From positions 1 to 30,803 of the forward strand of contig JBMOJH010000036.1 of the NCBI GenBank assembly GCA_049316905.1: a stretch of 30,803 nucleotides of DNA. The letters are read 5' to 3'. This DNA comes from CAIPVR01 sp049316905 (lineage in GTDB: Bacteria; Actinomycetota; Acidimicrobiia; Acidimicrobiales; Microtrichaceae). Made by a program: the position numbers and the translations under genes. Numbering within the stretch: the first letter of the stretch is position 1; each line of letters opens with the position of its first letter. This document shows positions 24,038 to 30,803 of the stretch, piece by piece. Under the pieces are notes generated by a model that saw only the letters and a program-made list of their open reading frames with translations, searched no databases and was not told where the DNA came from.

Positions 24038-24901
24038 ATGCCGACCGACGTCGATTCACCCGCCGCACCGCGGCCCGTCCGGCTGCTGCTGTCCGATGTG
24101 GACGGCACGCTGATCACCCCCGACCGGCGACTCACCGCGGCGACCGTGCAGGCCGCCGGCGCGCTGCGTTCGGCCGGCGTGCGCCTCGCGCTCACGTCCG
24201 GCCGGCCGCCGATCGGGATGTCCGCGCTGGCCGCCGCGCTCGACCTCGACACCCCGATGGGCGCCTTCAACGGCGGCGTGATCGCGGACCGCGAACTGCG
24301 CGTGCTGCACCAGCGGGTGCTGGCCCCGGACCTCGTGACCGAGGTCCTCCGGCGGATGTCGGCCCACGGACTCGACACCTGGCTGTACCGGGGCACCGAG
24401 TGGTTCGTGCCCGATGGCGGTGCCCCGCACGTGGCCCGCGAGACCGTGACCTGCGGATTCGGTCCCGAGGTGGTGCGCTCCCTCGACACGGTGCTCGCGG
24501 AGGGTGAGGGGATCGCCAAGGTGACCGGCGTGAGCGATGACCCGGGGCGGATGGCCGCCGCGCTCGCCGCGGTGCGTGACGACCTGGGCGACGAGGTGGC
24601 GGCGAGCTGTTCGCAGCCCTACTACCTCGACGTCACGCACCCCGCGGCCAACAAGGGCATGGCGCTGCGGTGGATGGCCGCCCACTTCGGCCTCGACGAG
24701 GAGGAGGTGGCCGCGATCGGCGACATGCCGAACGACGTCCTCATGTTCTCCCGCGCGGGGCTGTCGATCGCGATGGGCAACGCCTCGACGGAGGTGCAGC
24801 GGTCGGCGCGCCGGGTGACCCGGGCGAACGACGACGACGGGTGGGCCCACGCCGTGGAGCGCTTCGTGCTCCCGGCGGCGGCCGGTCGGCCGGCCCCCTG
24901 A
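24038..24901 (+). CDS. Cof-type HAD-superfamily phosphatase
   Basis: A 287-residue HAD hydrolase of the Cof (IIB) subclass, which dephosphorylates sugar phosphates, flavin mononucleotide or similar small molecules. Motif I is LLSDVDGTLI with nucleophile Asp20 and acid/base Asp22. Motif II is LTSGRPP. Lys in HPAANKGMALRWM is motif III, and motif IV is GDMPNDVLMF with Asp229 and Asp233. A large C2-type cap domain lies between motifs II and III. The substrate is not determinable; the neighbouring glucokinase makes a hexose phosphate possible. It is convergent with the esterase gene. Confidence 0.93.
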   Translation: MPTDVDSPAAPRPVRLLLSDVDGTLITPDRRLTAATVQAAGALRSAGVRLALTSGRPPIGMSALAAALDLDTPMGAFNGGVIADRELRVLHQRVLAPDLVTEVLRRMSAHGLDTWLYRGTEWFVPDGGAPHVARETVTCGFGPEVVRSLDTVLAEGEGIAKVTGVSDDPGRMAAALAAVRDDLGDEVAASCSQPYYLDVTHPAANKGMALRWMAAHFGLDEEEVAAIGDMPNDVLMFSRAGLSIAMGNASTEVQRSARRVTRANDDDGWAHAVERFVLPAAAGRPAP

Positions 24902-24902
24902 C

Positions 24903-24938
24903 CGGGAGGTCTCCCGTTCGCGGGGCTGTCCCGCCCCG
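24903..24938. terminator. Two tandem hairpins between convergent genes
   Basis: CGGGA/TCCCG (24903-24907, 24912-24916) and CGGGGC/GCCCCG (24921-24926, 24933-24938) lie in the 49-bp gap between the HAD and esterase stop codons. They are symmetrical and could end transcription from both sides; no T-run is present. Confidence 0.55.
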
Positions 24939-24950
24939 GGAGCCGGCGGC

Positions 24951-26021
24951 TCAGGCGGCCTGGTGGTCGAAGAAGTCGAGCACTGCGGTGGTGGCCGAGA
25001 AGTCGGTGTTGGTCGGGCCCACGATGAAGTCGATGATCGGCGCGGCACCGGCCCACGTGTGGCCGCTGCCGAGCATCCGCCAGTACTCGACCTTCCGGCC
25101 GTCCGCGCAGCCCGGGTAGCGGTCGATCACGAGGGTCGGGGCCACCTGCACGCTCACCGGGACGGGTGAGCAGTCGGCGCGGGCCGCGTCGGTCGCCACC
25201 ACGGCATCCACGGCGAGGCCGAGCGGCGGGGCGAACGGGACCGTCGAGCCCGTCACCGGTGCGATCGGATCGGCGGAGCCGTGCAGGACCATCACCCCGG
25301 TCCCCGGCGAGTCGGGGCACAGGGAGGTGAGGTTGGTCCCGCCGGAGCCGGCCACGGCCGCCATCCGACCCGGCAGGGTGCAGCTGAGGGCCTGGGCCAT
25401 CGCGGCGCCGGCGGAGAACCCGGCGGCGAACTGTCGGTTCCGGTCGATGCAGTTGCGGCCGAGGACCGAGTCGAGCAGCGCGGCCACGAAGCCGATGTCG
25501 TCCACGCCGGTCTCGAGCCCACCCGGGACCGCCCAACGAGGGCCGGGCTGGCTGCCGAGCGGCGTGAGCACCACGTAGCCGCGGGCGCTGCCGGCGGCGC
25601 CGAGGCCGGAGTACTGGTCCCACACGCCCGGCTCGAGGGTGAACGGGTGGAGGCTCAGCAGCACGCCGCGGGGCCCGCTCGTGACATCCGCGCCCCCGGC
25701 GGGCACGTCCACGATCACCAGACGGTGGCCACCCTCCCAGGGGAACTGCACCAGGGTCCGCCCGGCCGGGTACGGCGTGGCGGTGGGCGACGTGCATCCG
25801 CCGGAGGGGACCACACCGGCGCCGGGCACCTTGCCGGTGCCGGCGTCGGGGACGACCGTGGTCGGCGTCGGGGTGGGGGGCGGCATCGGCGCGCAGGCGG
25901 CGAGCACACCGGCGGTGGCCACGACCGCGACCAGGGCCACGGCCTCGACGAACCGTCGGGTGCGTCGTCGGCCCGGCCCGCCGCGCAGCCGCCCGCCGTC
26001 CTGTCGCTGTGCATCGCCCAT
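24951..26021 (-). CDS. Lipoprotein esterase of the PHB depolymerase / LpqC family
   Basis: A 356-residue surface lipoprotein with an alpha/beta-hydrolase fold. A basic N-terminus and hydrophobic segment end in the lipobox LAAC (Cys43), followed by a Pro/Thr linker. The catalytic triad is visible: Ser203 in AAGFSAGAAMA, Asp251 in HGSADPIAP and His321 in GSGHTW. The order and spacing match the poly(3-hydroxybutyrate) depolymerase/feruloyl esterase group. Cys residues (76, 191, 214, 235, 284, 305) suggest disulfides outside the cell. Substrate: an ester, perhaps a polyester or acylated polysaccharide. ATG 26021 is chosen because TACAGT stands 7 nt upstream and the signal peptide then begins normally; the frame extends to 26306. 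Confidence 0.9.
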   Translation of the reverse strand: MGDAQRQDGGRLRGGPGRRRTRRFVEAVALVAVVATAGVLAACAPMPPPTPTPTTVVPDAGTGKVPGAGVVPSGGCTSPTATPYPAGRTLVQFPWEGGHRLVIVDVPAGGADVTSGPRGVLLSLHPFTLEPGVWDQYSGLGAAGSARGYVVLTPLGSQPGPRWAVPGGLETGVDDIGFVAALLDSVLGRNCIDRNRQFAAGFSAGAAMAQALSCTLPGRMAAVAGSGGTNLTSLCPDSPGTGVMVLHGSADPIAPVTGSTVPFAPPLGLAVDAVVATDAARADCSPVPVSVQVAPTLVIDRYPGCADGRKVEYWRMLGSGHTWAGAAPIIDFIVGPTNTDFSATTAVLDFFDHQAA

Positions 26022-26028
26022 GCGGGCG

Positions 26029-26034
26029 ACTGTA
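26029..26034 (-). promoter_or_regulatory. -10 hexamer of leaderless esterase promoter
   Basis: TACAGT on the minus strand, 7 nt before the ATG at 26021. Confidence 0.5.
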
Positions 26035-26115
26035 CGACGTTCACCATCCCGGCCGCCCGCCGGGGCGCTGGGTAACGTTGCCCATGCAATCGGGTGCCGG
26101 ACCAGGGGAGCGCAC

Positions 26116-26715
26116 ATGGCAATGACCGAGACCGACGTCGTCGTCGACGCCCGGGACGTCCGTGGCGCGCTGAAGCTGTGGTGGGTGTTCCTCGTGACCG
26201 GGATCATCTGGCTGCTGATCGCGCTGGTGGTCCTGCGCTTCAACGAGACCTCCGTGAGCACGGTGGGGCTGATCCTCGGCGTGATCTTCCTGGTCGCCTG
26301 CCTCAACGAGTTCCTGGCGTTCGCGGTGCTGCGCAGCGGGTGGCGCTGGTTGAACCTGGTCTTCGGCGTGCTCCTCGGCGGCGCCGCGCTCTACTCGTTC
26401 GTGAACCCGCAGAGCGCGTTCTGGGCGCTGGCCTCGGTCCTCGGCCTCATCCTGATCCTCGCCGGTTCGTTCCAGATCATCTCGGCGGTGCTCGCCCGCC
26501 ACACCAACGACGTGTGGTGGCTCGGGCTGATCGTCGGCATCCTCGAGCTCCTGCTCGGCTTCTGGGCGTCGCAGCAGTACTTCCCGGCGCGGGCCGCGCT
26601 GATCCTCATCTGGGTCGGCTTCTTCGCGCTGTTCCGCGGGATCACCGAGATCGTGCTGGCGTTCCAGATCCACGGGGCCGGCAGGTCGCTCGACGAGCGG
26701 TACGGCACCGCCTGA
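26116..26715 (+). CDS. HdeD/DUF308-family membrane protein
   Basis: A 199-residue protein with six hydrophobic helices (about 21-41, 49-69, 76-95, 98-121, 133-152, 158-182) arranged as three similar pairs, as in HdeD. E. coli HdeD is linked to acid resistance, but the biochemical role of the family is unknown. Charged residues cluster at the N-terminus (TETDVVVDARD) and the C-terminus (GRSLDERYGTA). The ATG at 26116 has an AGGGGAG ribosome site 5 nt upstream; a second ATG two codons later is possible. A hairpin overlaps its stop codon. Confidence 0.88.
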   Translation: MAMTETDVVVDARDVRGALKLWWVFLVTGIIWLLIALVVLRFNETSVSTVGLILGVIFLVACLNEFLAFAVLRSGWRWLNLVFGVLLGGAALYSFVNPQSAFWALASVLGLILILAGSFQIISAVLARHTNDVWWLGLIVGILELLLGFWASQQYFPARAALILIWVGFFALFRGITEIVLAFQIHGAGRSLDERYGTA

Positions 26716-26732
26716 GCGGCGATCACGCCGCT
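26715..26732. terminator. Bidirectional terminator-like hairpin
   Basis: A perfect 7-bp stem AGCGGCG/CGCCGCT with an ATCA loop begins on the last base of the HdeD-like stop codon and ends 5 bp before the YidB-like stop. It is symmetrical and could serve both convergent genes. Confidence 0.6.
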
Positions 26733-26737
26733 GAGGC

Positions 26738-27124
26738 TCAGTCGAGGAGAGCGCCCACGTCGGTGCCCGCCAGCGCGGCGCGCAGGTCGAGGGCGTCGAG
26801 CTGGACCCCGGTGGGCAGCACGCCGCCGGGGGTGATGGCGTCGACCGCGGCGGGGATCACCCGGGCCAGGCCCTCGGCGGCCTCGTCGGGGCTCACCCCG
26901 AGTGCCGCCGCGATCGCCTCGGTGTCGTCCCGTCCGAGGGCCCGCTGCACGTCGTGCGGGCCGACGGGCCGGTTGGGGCCGTCGGCCACCCAGCTCTCCG
27001 CCGCGTCCTCGTCGCCCGCACCGTCGAACCCGGCGAGCAGCGCCTGGAGGCCGTTGGTGCGCAGGTGGTTGCCGAGCTGGTCGAGCAGCCCGCTGCCGTC
27101 GCCGAAGGTGTCACGCAGGGTCAT
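26738..27124 (-). CDS. YidB-like DUF937 protein
   Basis: A 128-residue acidic soluble protein resembling the YidB/DUF937 family: GLLDQLGNHLRTNGLQALLAGF (12-33), SWVADGPNRPVGPHDVQRALG (44-64, with the family's W-V-x-x-G-x-N-x-P-[VI] motif), and LGVSPDEAAEGLARVIPAAVDAITPGGVLP (74-103). No biochemical function is established for the family. The ATG at 27124 lacks a ribosome site; TAGCCT stands 6 nt upstream. The SDR gene is divergent, 36 bp away. Confidence 0.92.
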   Translation of the reverse strand: MTLRDTFGDGSGLLDQLGNHLRTNGLQALLAGFDGAGDEDAAESWVADGPNRPVGPHDVQRALGRDDTEAIAAALGVSPDEAAEGLARVIPAAVDAITPGGVLPTGVQLDALDLRAALAGTDVGALLD

Positions 27125-27130
27125 GGCCGC

Positions 27131-27136
27131 AGGCTA
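27131..27136 (-). promoter_or_regulatory. -10 hexamer of leaderless yidB-like promoter
   Basis: TAGCCT on the minus strand, 6 nt before the ATG at 27124. It is the same hexamer, in the context CGTAGCCT, as in front of the pirin gene. Confidence 0.5.
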
Positions 27137-27160
27137 CGACGGCCGCCATCATGGACGCCC

Positions 27161-28000
27161 ATGGACGACATCGAGGTCGCCGGGCCGGTCGTGGTCACCG
27201 GCGCGGCCAACGGGATCGGGCGGGCGACCGCGCTGCTGCTCGCCGGCCGGGGCCGTGACCTCGTGGTCTGCGACCGCGATGAGGCGGGCCTCGGGTCGTT
27301 GGCCGCCGAGGTCCGGGAACTCCGCCGTGACGTGCGGGCCGAGGTGCTCGACGTGCGCGACGCGACCGCGGTGCAGGAGTTCCTCGACGCCGCCGGCACC
27401 GCGGTGGGTGGGCTGGCCGGTCTGGTGAACAACGCGGGTGGGACCTACCGCTCGCCGTTCGTCGACTCCAGGTCCAAGGGCGACCGGGCCCTGGTGGACG
27501 AGAACTTCACGAGCGTGGTCGAGGTGACCCGTGCCGCACTCGCCCATCTGGGGCCGGGGTCCGCGATCGTGAACGTCACCTCCTCGGAGGCGTTTCAGGC
27601 CGCCCCGGGCTTCGGCGTCTACGCGGCGATGAAGGCCGCGGTGGAGAACCTCACGCGCACCCTCGCACTCGAGCTGGCCGATGCCGGCATCCGCGTGAAC
27701 AGCGTGGCGCCCGACGGCATCCCCACCGCGGGCGACGAGGAGCTCGCGGCCGCGGTGCGCAGCGAGGGCGACCACCTGCCGCCGCCGGTGCCGCCCTTGG
27801 GTCGCTTCGGCGCGCCGGAGGAGTGCGCCGAGGTGGTCGCGTTCCTCCTCGGCGGCCGGGCGCGGTTCGTCACCGGTACCTGCGTGCACGTCGACGGCGG
27901 GTTGCACGCGGCCGGCGGCTGGCACCGGGTGGTCCGCGACGGCGCGGTCCCATCCGGCGGCGCGATCCCGTCCGGCGGCGCGGCCGTGCCCGGAAACTGA
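27161..28000 (+). CDS. Short-chain dehydrogenase/reductase (SDR)
   Basis: A 279-residue classical SDR oxidoreductase using NAD(P)H. The cofactor motif TGAANGIG (13-20), NNAG (90-93), Ser141 and the YAAMK catalytic pair (Tyr154, Lys158) are all present, as is the C-terminal FVTGTCVHVDGGLHAAGGW. Asp38 after the second strand suggests NAD(H) preference (inference). The substrate is unknown. The tail beyond about residue 255 carries a six-residue repeat (AVPSGG, AIPSGG) encoded by two 18-bp tandem units at 27944-27979. ATG 27161 is in frame and gives the normal N-terminus. A CATCAT hexamer lies 8 nt upstream; the upstream frame extension is antisense to the YidB-like gene. Confidence 0.93.
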   Translation: MDDIEVAGPVVVTGAANGIGRATALLLAGRGRDLVVCDRDEAGLGSLAAEVRELRRDVRAEVLDVRDATAVQEFLDAAGTAVGGLAGLVNNAGGTYRSPFVDSRSKGDRALVDENFTSVVEVTRAALAHLGPGSAIVNVTSSEAFQAAPGFGVYAAMKAAVENLTRTLALELADAGIRVNSVAPDGIPTAGDEELAAAVRSEGDHLPPPVPPLGRFGAPEECAEVVAFLLGGRARFVTGTCVHVDGGLHAAGGWHRVVRDGAVPSGGAIPSGGAAVPGN

Positions 28001-28065
28001 ACAGGTTTCGGTCGAACGACACTCTCCGTTCACCCGGCGGACCATCGGCGTTCAGTGGTGCTCCG

Positions 28066-28071
28066 TAGCGT
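28066..28071 (+). promoter_or_regulatory. -10 hexamer of leaderless promoter for the PEF-tailed protein
   Basis: TAGCGT, 7 nt before the ATG at 28079; no ribosome site is present. Confidence 0.5.
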
Positions 28072-28078
28072 CCGGGCC

Positions 28079-28711
28079 ATGTCAGCTGGGCGGAGGACCT
28101 CCTCGATGGTGGCCACGGTTCTCCTCGCCCTGGCGGTGGTGATCCCGGCGATGGCGGTGCCCGCCGGAGCGCAGGACCCGACCGGCCCCGAGACCTCCGA
28201 CATCATCGTCACCGAGCAGGTGGGGCCCACCGCCTCCCCGTGCCTGCCCGCCCTGTTCGCCCTCCGCAACCGTGTGATCGACACCCCGTCGTCGTTCACG
28301 TTGCGCATCGAGGTCACCGCACCGCTGTGCGAGCCGGTTCGGGCCGCGGGGGTGGTCTACGTGATGCCCGGGAAGGGCGTGGCCTGGCCGCAGCGACTCC
28401 AGGAGCGCCGGGACCTCACGCTCCAGCAGCCCGGCATCGTCGAGGTCAGCTTCACGAAGGGCTGCACCCCGGTGCAGTTCGACGTGATCACGGGCGACTC
28501 GCCGCCGACCGTGGCGCCCACCGGTCCGTGGCACGGACCCCTGCTCTTCCCGGTCGACACCGGCACCGCGCTGCAGTACTGGGGTGACGGGCCCGCGTGT
28601 CCGGCCCCGGTGATCCCGGAGTTCCCGTACCCGGCCGCGGCCGTGGTGGCCGCGGTGGCGGTTGCGGGGTTCGCGCTGACGCGGATGCGCCGGCGCCCCC
28701 AGCCGGCCTGA
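28079..28711 (+). CDS. Secreted protein with PEF-CTERM-like C-terminal sorting tail
   Basis: A 210-residue protein with a signal peptide (hydrophobic 10-27, likely cleavage near AGA-Q32). The extracellular domain of about 140 residues contains four Cys (55, 84, 129, 174), which could make two disulfides. The C-terminal segment has the motif IPEFPYP (179-185), a membrane helix (186-201) and a basic end, RMRRR (202-206). This tripartite end closely resembles the PEF-CTERM sorting signal, known mainly from archaea, in which an archaeosortase cuts the anchor. The domain itself is not recognised. ATG 28079 is preferred over an ATG eight codons earlier because of the -10 spacing. An FtsX-like permease gene follows, 66 bp downstream. 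Confidence 0.8.
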   Translation: MSAGRRTSSMVATVLLALAVVIPAMAVPAGAQDPTGPETSDIIVTEQVGPTASPCLPALFALRNRVIDTPSSFTLRIEVTAPLCEPVRAAGVVYVMPGKGVAWPQRLQERRDLTLQQPGIVEVSFTKGCTPVQFDVITGDSPPTVAPTGPWHGPLLFPVDTGTALQYWGDGPACPAPVIPEFPYPAAAVVAAVAVAGFALTRMRRRPQPA

Positions 28712-28777
28712 GCCGGTCCCGGGGCGCGTCCCGGGCCCGACCTCGCCCTCCGCCCGGGCGCTGGGAGACTGCCGCCC

Positions 28778-30803
28778 GTGTTCCGTCTGGCCCTCCGCGC
28801 CGCCCGCGCCCATTGGCGCCGGTTCGTGCTCACCACGCTCGCGGTGGTGATCGGCGTGTCGTTCGTGGTGGGGTCCTTCGTGCTCACCGACAGCCTGGCC
28901 GGCTCGATCCGGGAGGCCCTGCGCGACGGCGCCACCCGCAGCGACCTGGTCGTCCGCCCGGCCGGGGCCGGCCCGGGGGGTGGTCCCGGTGGGGTGTTCG
29001 GCGGTCCGAGGGCCGGGTTACCGGTCGCACTGCAGGACACCCTGCGCACGGTGCCGGGCGTGGCCGCCGCCGACGGGGTGGTGTCCGGCCCGTCACAGCT
29101 CCTCGACAAGTCCGGTTCGACAGGGGCCTTCGACTTCGCGTTGCTCTCGAACTGGCCCGACGATCCCGAGCTGTTCGGTGTGCGGCTGGCCGAGGGTCGG
29201 GCACCGAGCGGGCCGGCCGACGTGGTGCTCGACACCCGCAGTGCCCGCGACCGCGGCGTGCGCATCGGTGACGAGGTGCGCGTCGCCACCCGGCGCGGCG
29301 TCGAGCGGTTCCGCGTGGTCGGCCTCGCCGAGCAGCGGGCCGGAGGCCTGGTGGCCGCCGCGCCGGTCCTGGCGATGAGCCGTGAGCGCGCGACGGAGCT
29401 GGTGGGCGTGCCCGGGTGGGTCGGGGTGATCAACGTGCGGGTGGCGCCCGGGTCCGACGTGGCCACGGTGCAGCAGTCGTTGCGCACCACCGCGGGCGAC
29501 GGCGTGTCGGTCGTGTCGTCCGAGGCGCTGCTCTCGGAGGCACAGGCGGCGATCCAGGACGAGCTCAACACGTTCGTCGGCCTGCTGCTCGGCTTCGCCG
29601 CGGTCACCCTGTTCGTGAGCGCGTTCCTGATCTGGAACACCTTCACGGTGGTGGTCGCCCAGCGCACCCGCGAGCTCGCCCTGCTGCGGGCGGTGGGCGC
29701 CACCCGGGCCCAGGTGGCGGGATCGGTGGTGGGCGAGGGGCTCGTGGTCGGGGTGGTGGCCTCCGTCGTGGGCCTCGGCGCCGGCGTGCTGCTCGGGATC
29801 GGCCTGCGGAACCTGATCGGCGCGCTCGGGGTGGAGCTCCCGGCGGGCGAGCTCGTCGTGGCGCCGCGCACGGTGCTGCTCGGCCTCGGTGTGGGCATCG
29901 TGGTCACGCTCGTGTCGGTCCTCGGACCGGCGCGCCGGGCCACCTCGGTGCCACCGGTCGCGGCCATCGCGGCGATCGACGCCACCCCGACGCGCCGCAC
30001 GCTCGGGCGCCCGGTGCTCGGCGGCATCCTGCTCACCCTCGGTCTCCTGCTCGGCGGCCGGGCACTGGCCGACACGTCGTCCGCGGTGGAGCTGCGGGTG
30101 CGCGGCGTGGGCCTGGGCGCACTGCTCGTCTTCCTCGGGGTGGCCGGCGTGGCCCGGTTCCTGTCGGGGCCCGTGATCGCGGTGATCGGCACACCGTTCC
30201 GTCGTTGGGGCGGGGTGGCCACGCGGGTGGCCGTGCGCAACGCGGTGCGCAACCCGCGCCGCACCGCCTCGACCGCGAGCGCCCTGATGATCGGTCTGGC
30301 GCTGGTCGCCACCACGTTGGTGGTGGGGGAGTCGGTGCGCACCGCGATCCGCGAGGGCCTGGCCCGTTCCGTCCGCGCCGAGGTGGTGGTGGACTCCGGG
30401 TCGATCGCCCCCTTCTCGCCCGAGTCGCTGGAGCGCATCGCGGCCACGCCGGGCGTGGCGGCGTCGGTGCCCCTGTCGGTCGCCCGGTCCGACACGAGCC
30501 GGGGCCCGGGCCGGGTGGCGATGGCCACCGGCGACCTCGACGCGCTCGTGAAGGTGGTCGACCCGGAGGTGGTCGAGGGCCGGCTCCCGGCCCGTGCGGG
30601 TGAGATGGCGGTGGCCCGACGCTGGGCCGAGGGCAAGGGCGTGGAGCTGGGGGACCGGATAACTCTGCGCTCGGGGGGCGCGACCCGTGACGTGGACGTG
30701 GTCGGCGTGTACGCCCGGCGCGAGCTCTACGACGACACGATCGTCCGGCCCGAGACCTTCGCCGGGTTGCCGGGCGTGGAGCCCGTGACGCGCCTCGTGT
30801 TCG
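28778..30803 (+). CDS. FtsX-like ABC transporter permease, C-terminus beyond window
   Basis: An open frame of 675 codons from GTG 28778 to the window end. The N-terminal MFRLALRAARAHWRRFVLTTLAVVIGVSFVVGSFVLTDSL is the usual start of actinobacterial FtsX/MacB-type permeases. It is followed by a large extracytoplasmic domain (about 45-260), then three helices with RTRELALLRAVGATRAQV between the first two. A second set begins near residue 480 (VAVRNAVRNPRRTASTASALMIGLALVATTLVVGESV), giving the duplicated architecture of about 800-850 residues. These permeases work with an ATPase to export lipoproteins, lipids or peptides, or to transmit force to cell-wall enzymes; the ATPase gene is not in the window. 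GAGACT lies 7 nt before the GTG, consistent with a leaderless start. Confidence 0.92.
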   Translation, partial: MFRLALRAARAHWRRFVLTTLAVVIGVSFVVGSFVLTDSLAGSIREALRDGATRSDLVVRPAGAGPGGGPGGVFGGPRAGLPVALQDTLRTVPGVAAADGVVSGPSQLLDKSGSTGAFDFALLSNWPDDPELFGVRLAEGRAPSGPADVVLDTRSARDRGVRIGDEVRVATRRGVERFRVVGLAEQRAGGLVAAAPVLAMSRERATELVGVPGWVGVINVRVAPGSDVATVQQSLRTTAGDGVSVVSSEALLSEAQAAIQDELNTFVGLLLGFAAVTLFVSAFLIWNTFTVVVAQRTRELALLRAVGATRAQVAGSVVGEGLVVGVVASVVGLGAGVLLGIGLRNLIGALGVELPAGELVVAPRTVLLGLGVGIVVTLVSVLGPARRATSVPPVAAIAAIDATPTRRTLGRPVLGGILLTLGLLLGGRALADTSSAVELRVRGVGLGALLVFLGVAGVARFLSGPVIAVIGTPFRRWGGVATRVAVRNAVRNPRRTASTASALMIGLALVATTLVVGESVRTAIREGLARSVRAEVVVDSGSIAPFSPESLERIAATPGVAASVPLSVARSDTSRGPGRVAMATGDLDALVKVVDPEVVEGRLPARAGEMAVARRWAEGKGVELGDRITLRSGGATRDVDVVGVYARRELYDDTIVRPETFAGLPGVEPVTRLVF

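Overview
The window is very GC-rich (about 72%), gene-dense, and uses GTG starts, 4-bp stop/start overlaps and many promoters abutting start codons. The gene content (F420-type luciferase-like oxidoreductases, polyphosphate glucokinase, GAP-family membrane protein, HAPMO-type Baeyer-Villiger monooxygenase, NRAMP/MgtE_N pair) points to a free-living actinomycete, and I think most likely the class Acidimicrobiia (inference from gene content, not from a marker gene). No rRNA, tRNA, insertion sequence, CRISPR array, phage gene or replication origin was seen. The region reads as chromosome with mostly two- to four-gene operons.

Layout. 1-2234 (-): SnoaL/limonene-epoxide-hydrolase-like protein translationally coupled to a large unrecognised protein that leaves the window. 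2318-3369 (+): azlCD branched-chain amino acid exporter pair. 3440-7981 (+): a SigR/SigH-type promoter, Lon protease and a HAPMO-like BVMO 27 bp behind it. 7953-11700 (-): operon of a lipoprotein, an ApbE FMN transferase and a three-domain membrane-anchored redox protein (YceI + c-type cytochrome + PHM-like copper monooxygenase). 11822-12631 (+): crotonase-family protein. 12678-16574 (-): small membrane protein, PRC/MgtE_N-domain protein, atypical NRAMP transporter and pirin. 16788-18954: HMG-CoA-lyase-like and CaiB/BaiF CoA-transferase genes, divergent with 16 bp between start codons. 19098-21348 (+): PepSY exported protein, GAP-family membrane protein, LysM/M23 peptidase. 21372-23135: divergent luciferase-like oxidoreductases. 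23181-24901: polyphosphate glucokinase and Cof-type HAD phosphatase, divergent. 24951-28000: esterase lipoprotein, HdeD-like membrane protein, YidB-like protein, SDR. 28079-28711 (+): secreted protein with a PEF-CTERM-like tail. 28778-30803 (+): FtsX-like ABC permease, cut by the window end.

The most unusual item is the 7953-11700 operon. A lipoprotein whose last residues resemble an ApbE flavinylation motif, the flavin transferase itself, and an exported cytochrome/copper-monooxygenase fusion with all six expected copper ligands could form an extracytoplasmic oxidation system. The second is the NRAMP-like transporter with altered metal-site motifs, overlapping a gene for a soluble MgtE_N-domain protein; this looks like a two-part Mg2+ (or other divalent metal) uptake system. 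A third, window-wide observation is that about half of the genes have a TANNNT or NANNNT hexamer 6-7 nt before the start codon and no Shine-Dalgarno, which is the signature of leaderless transcription.
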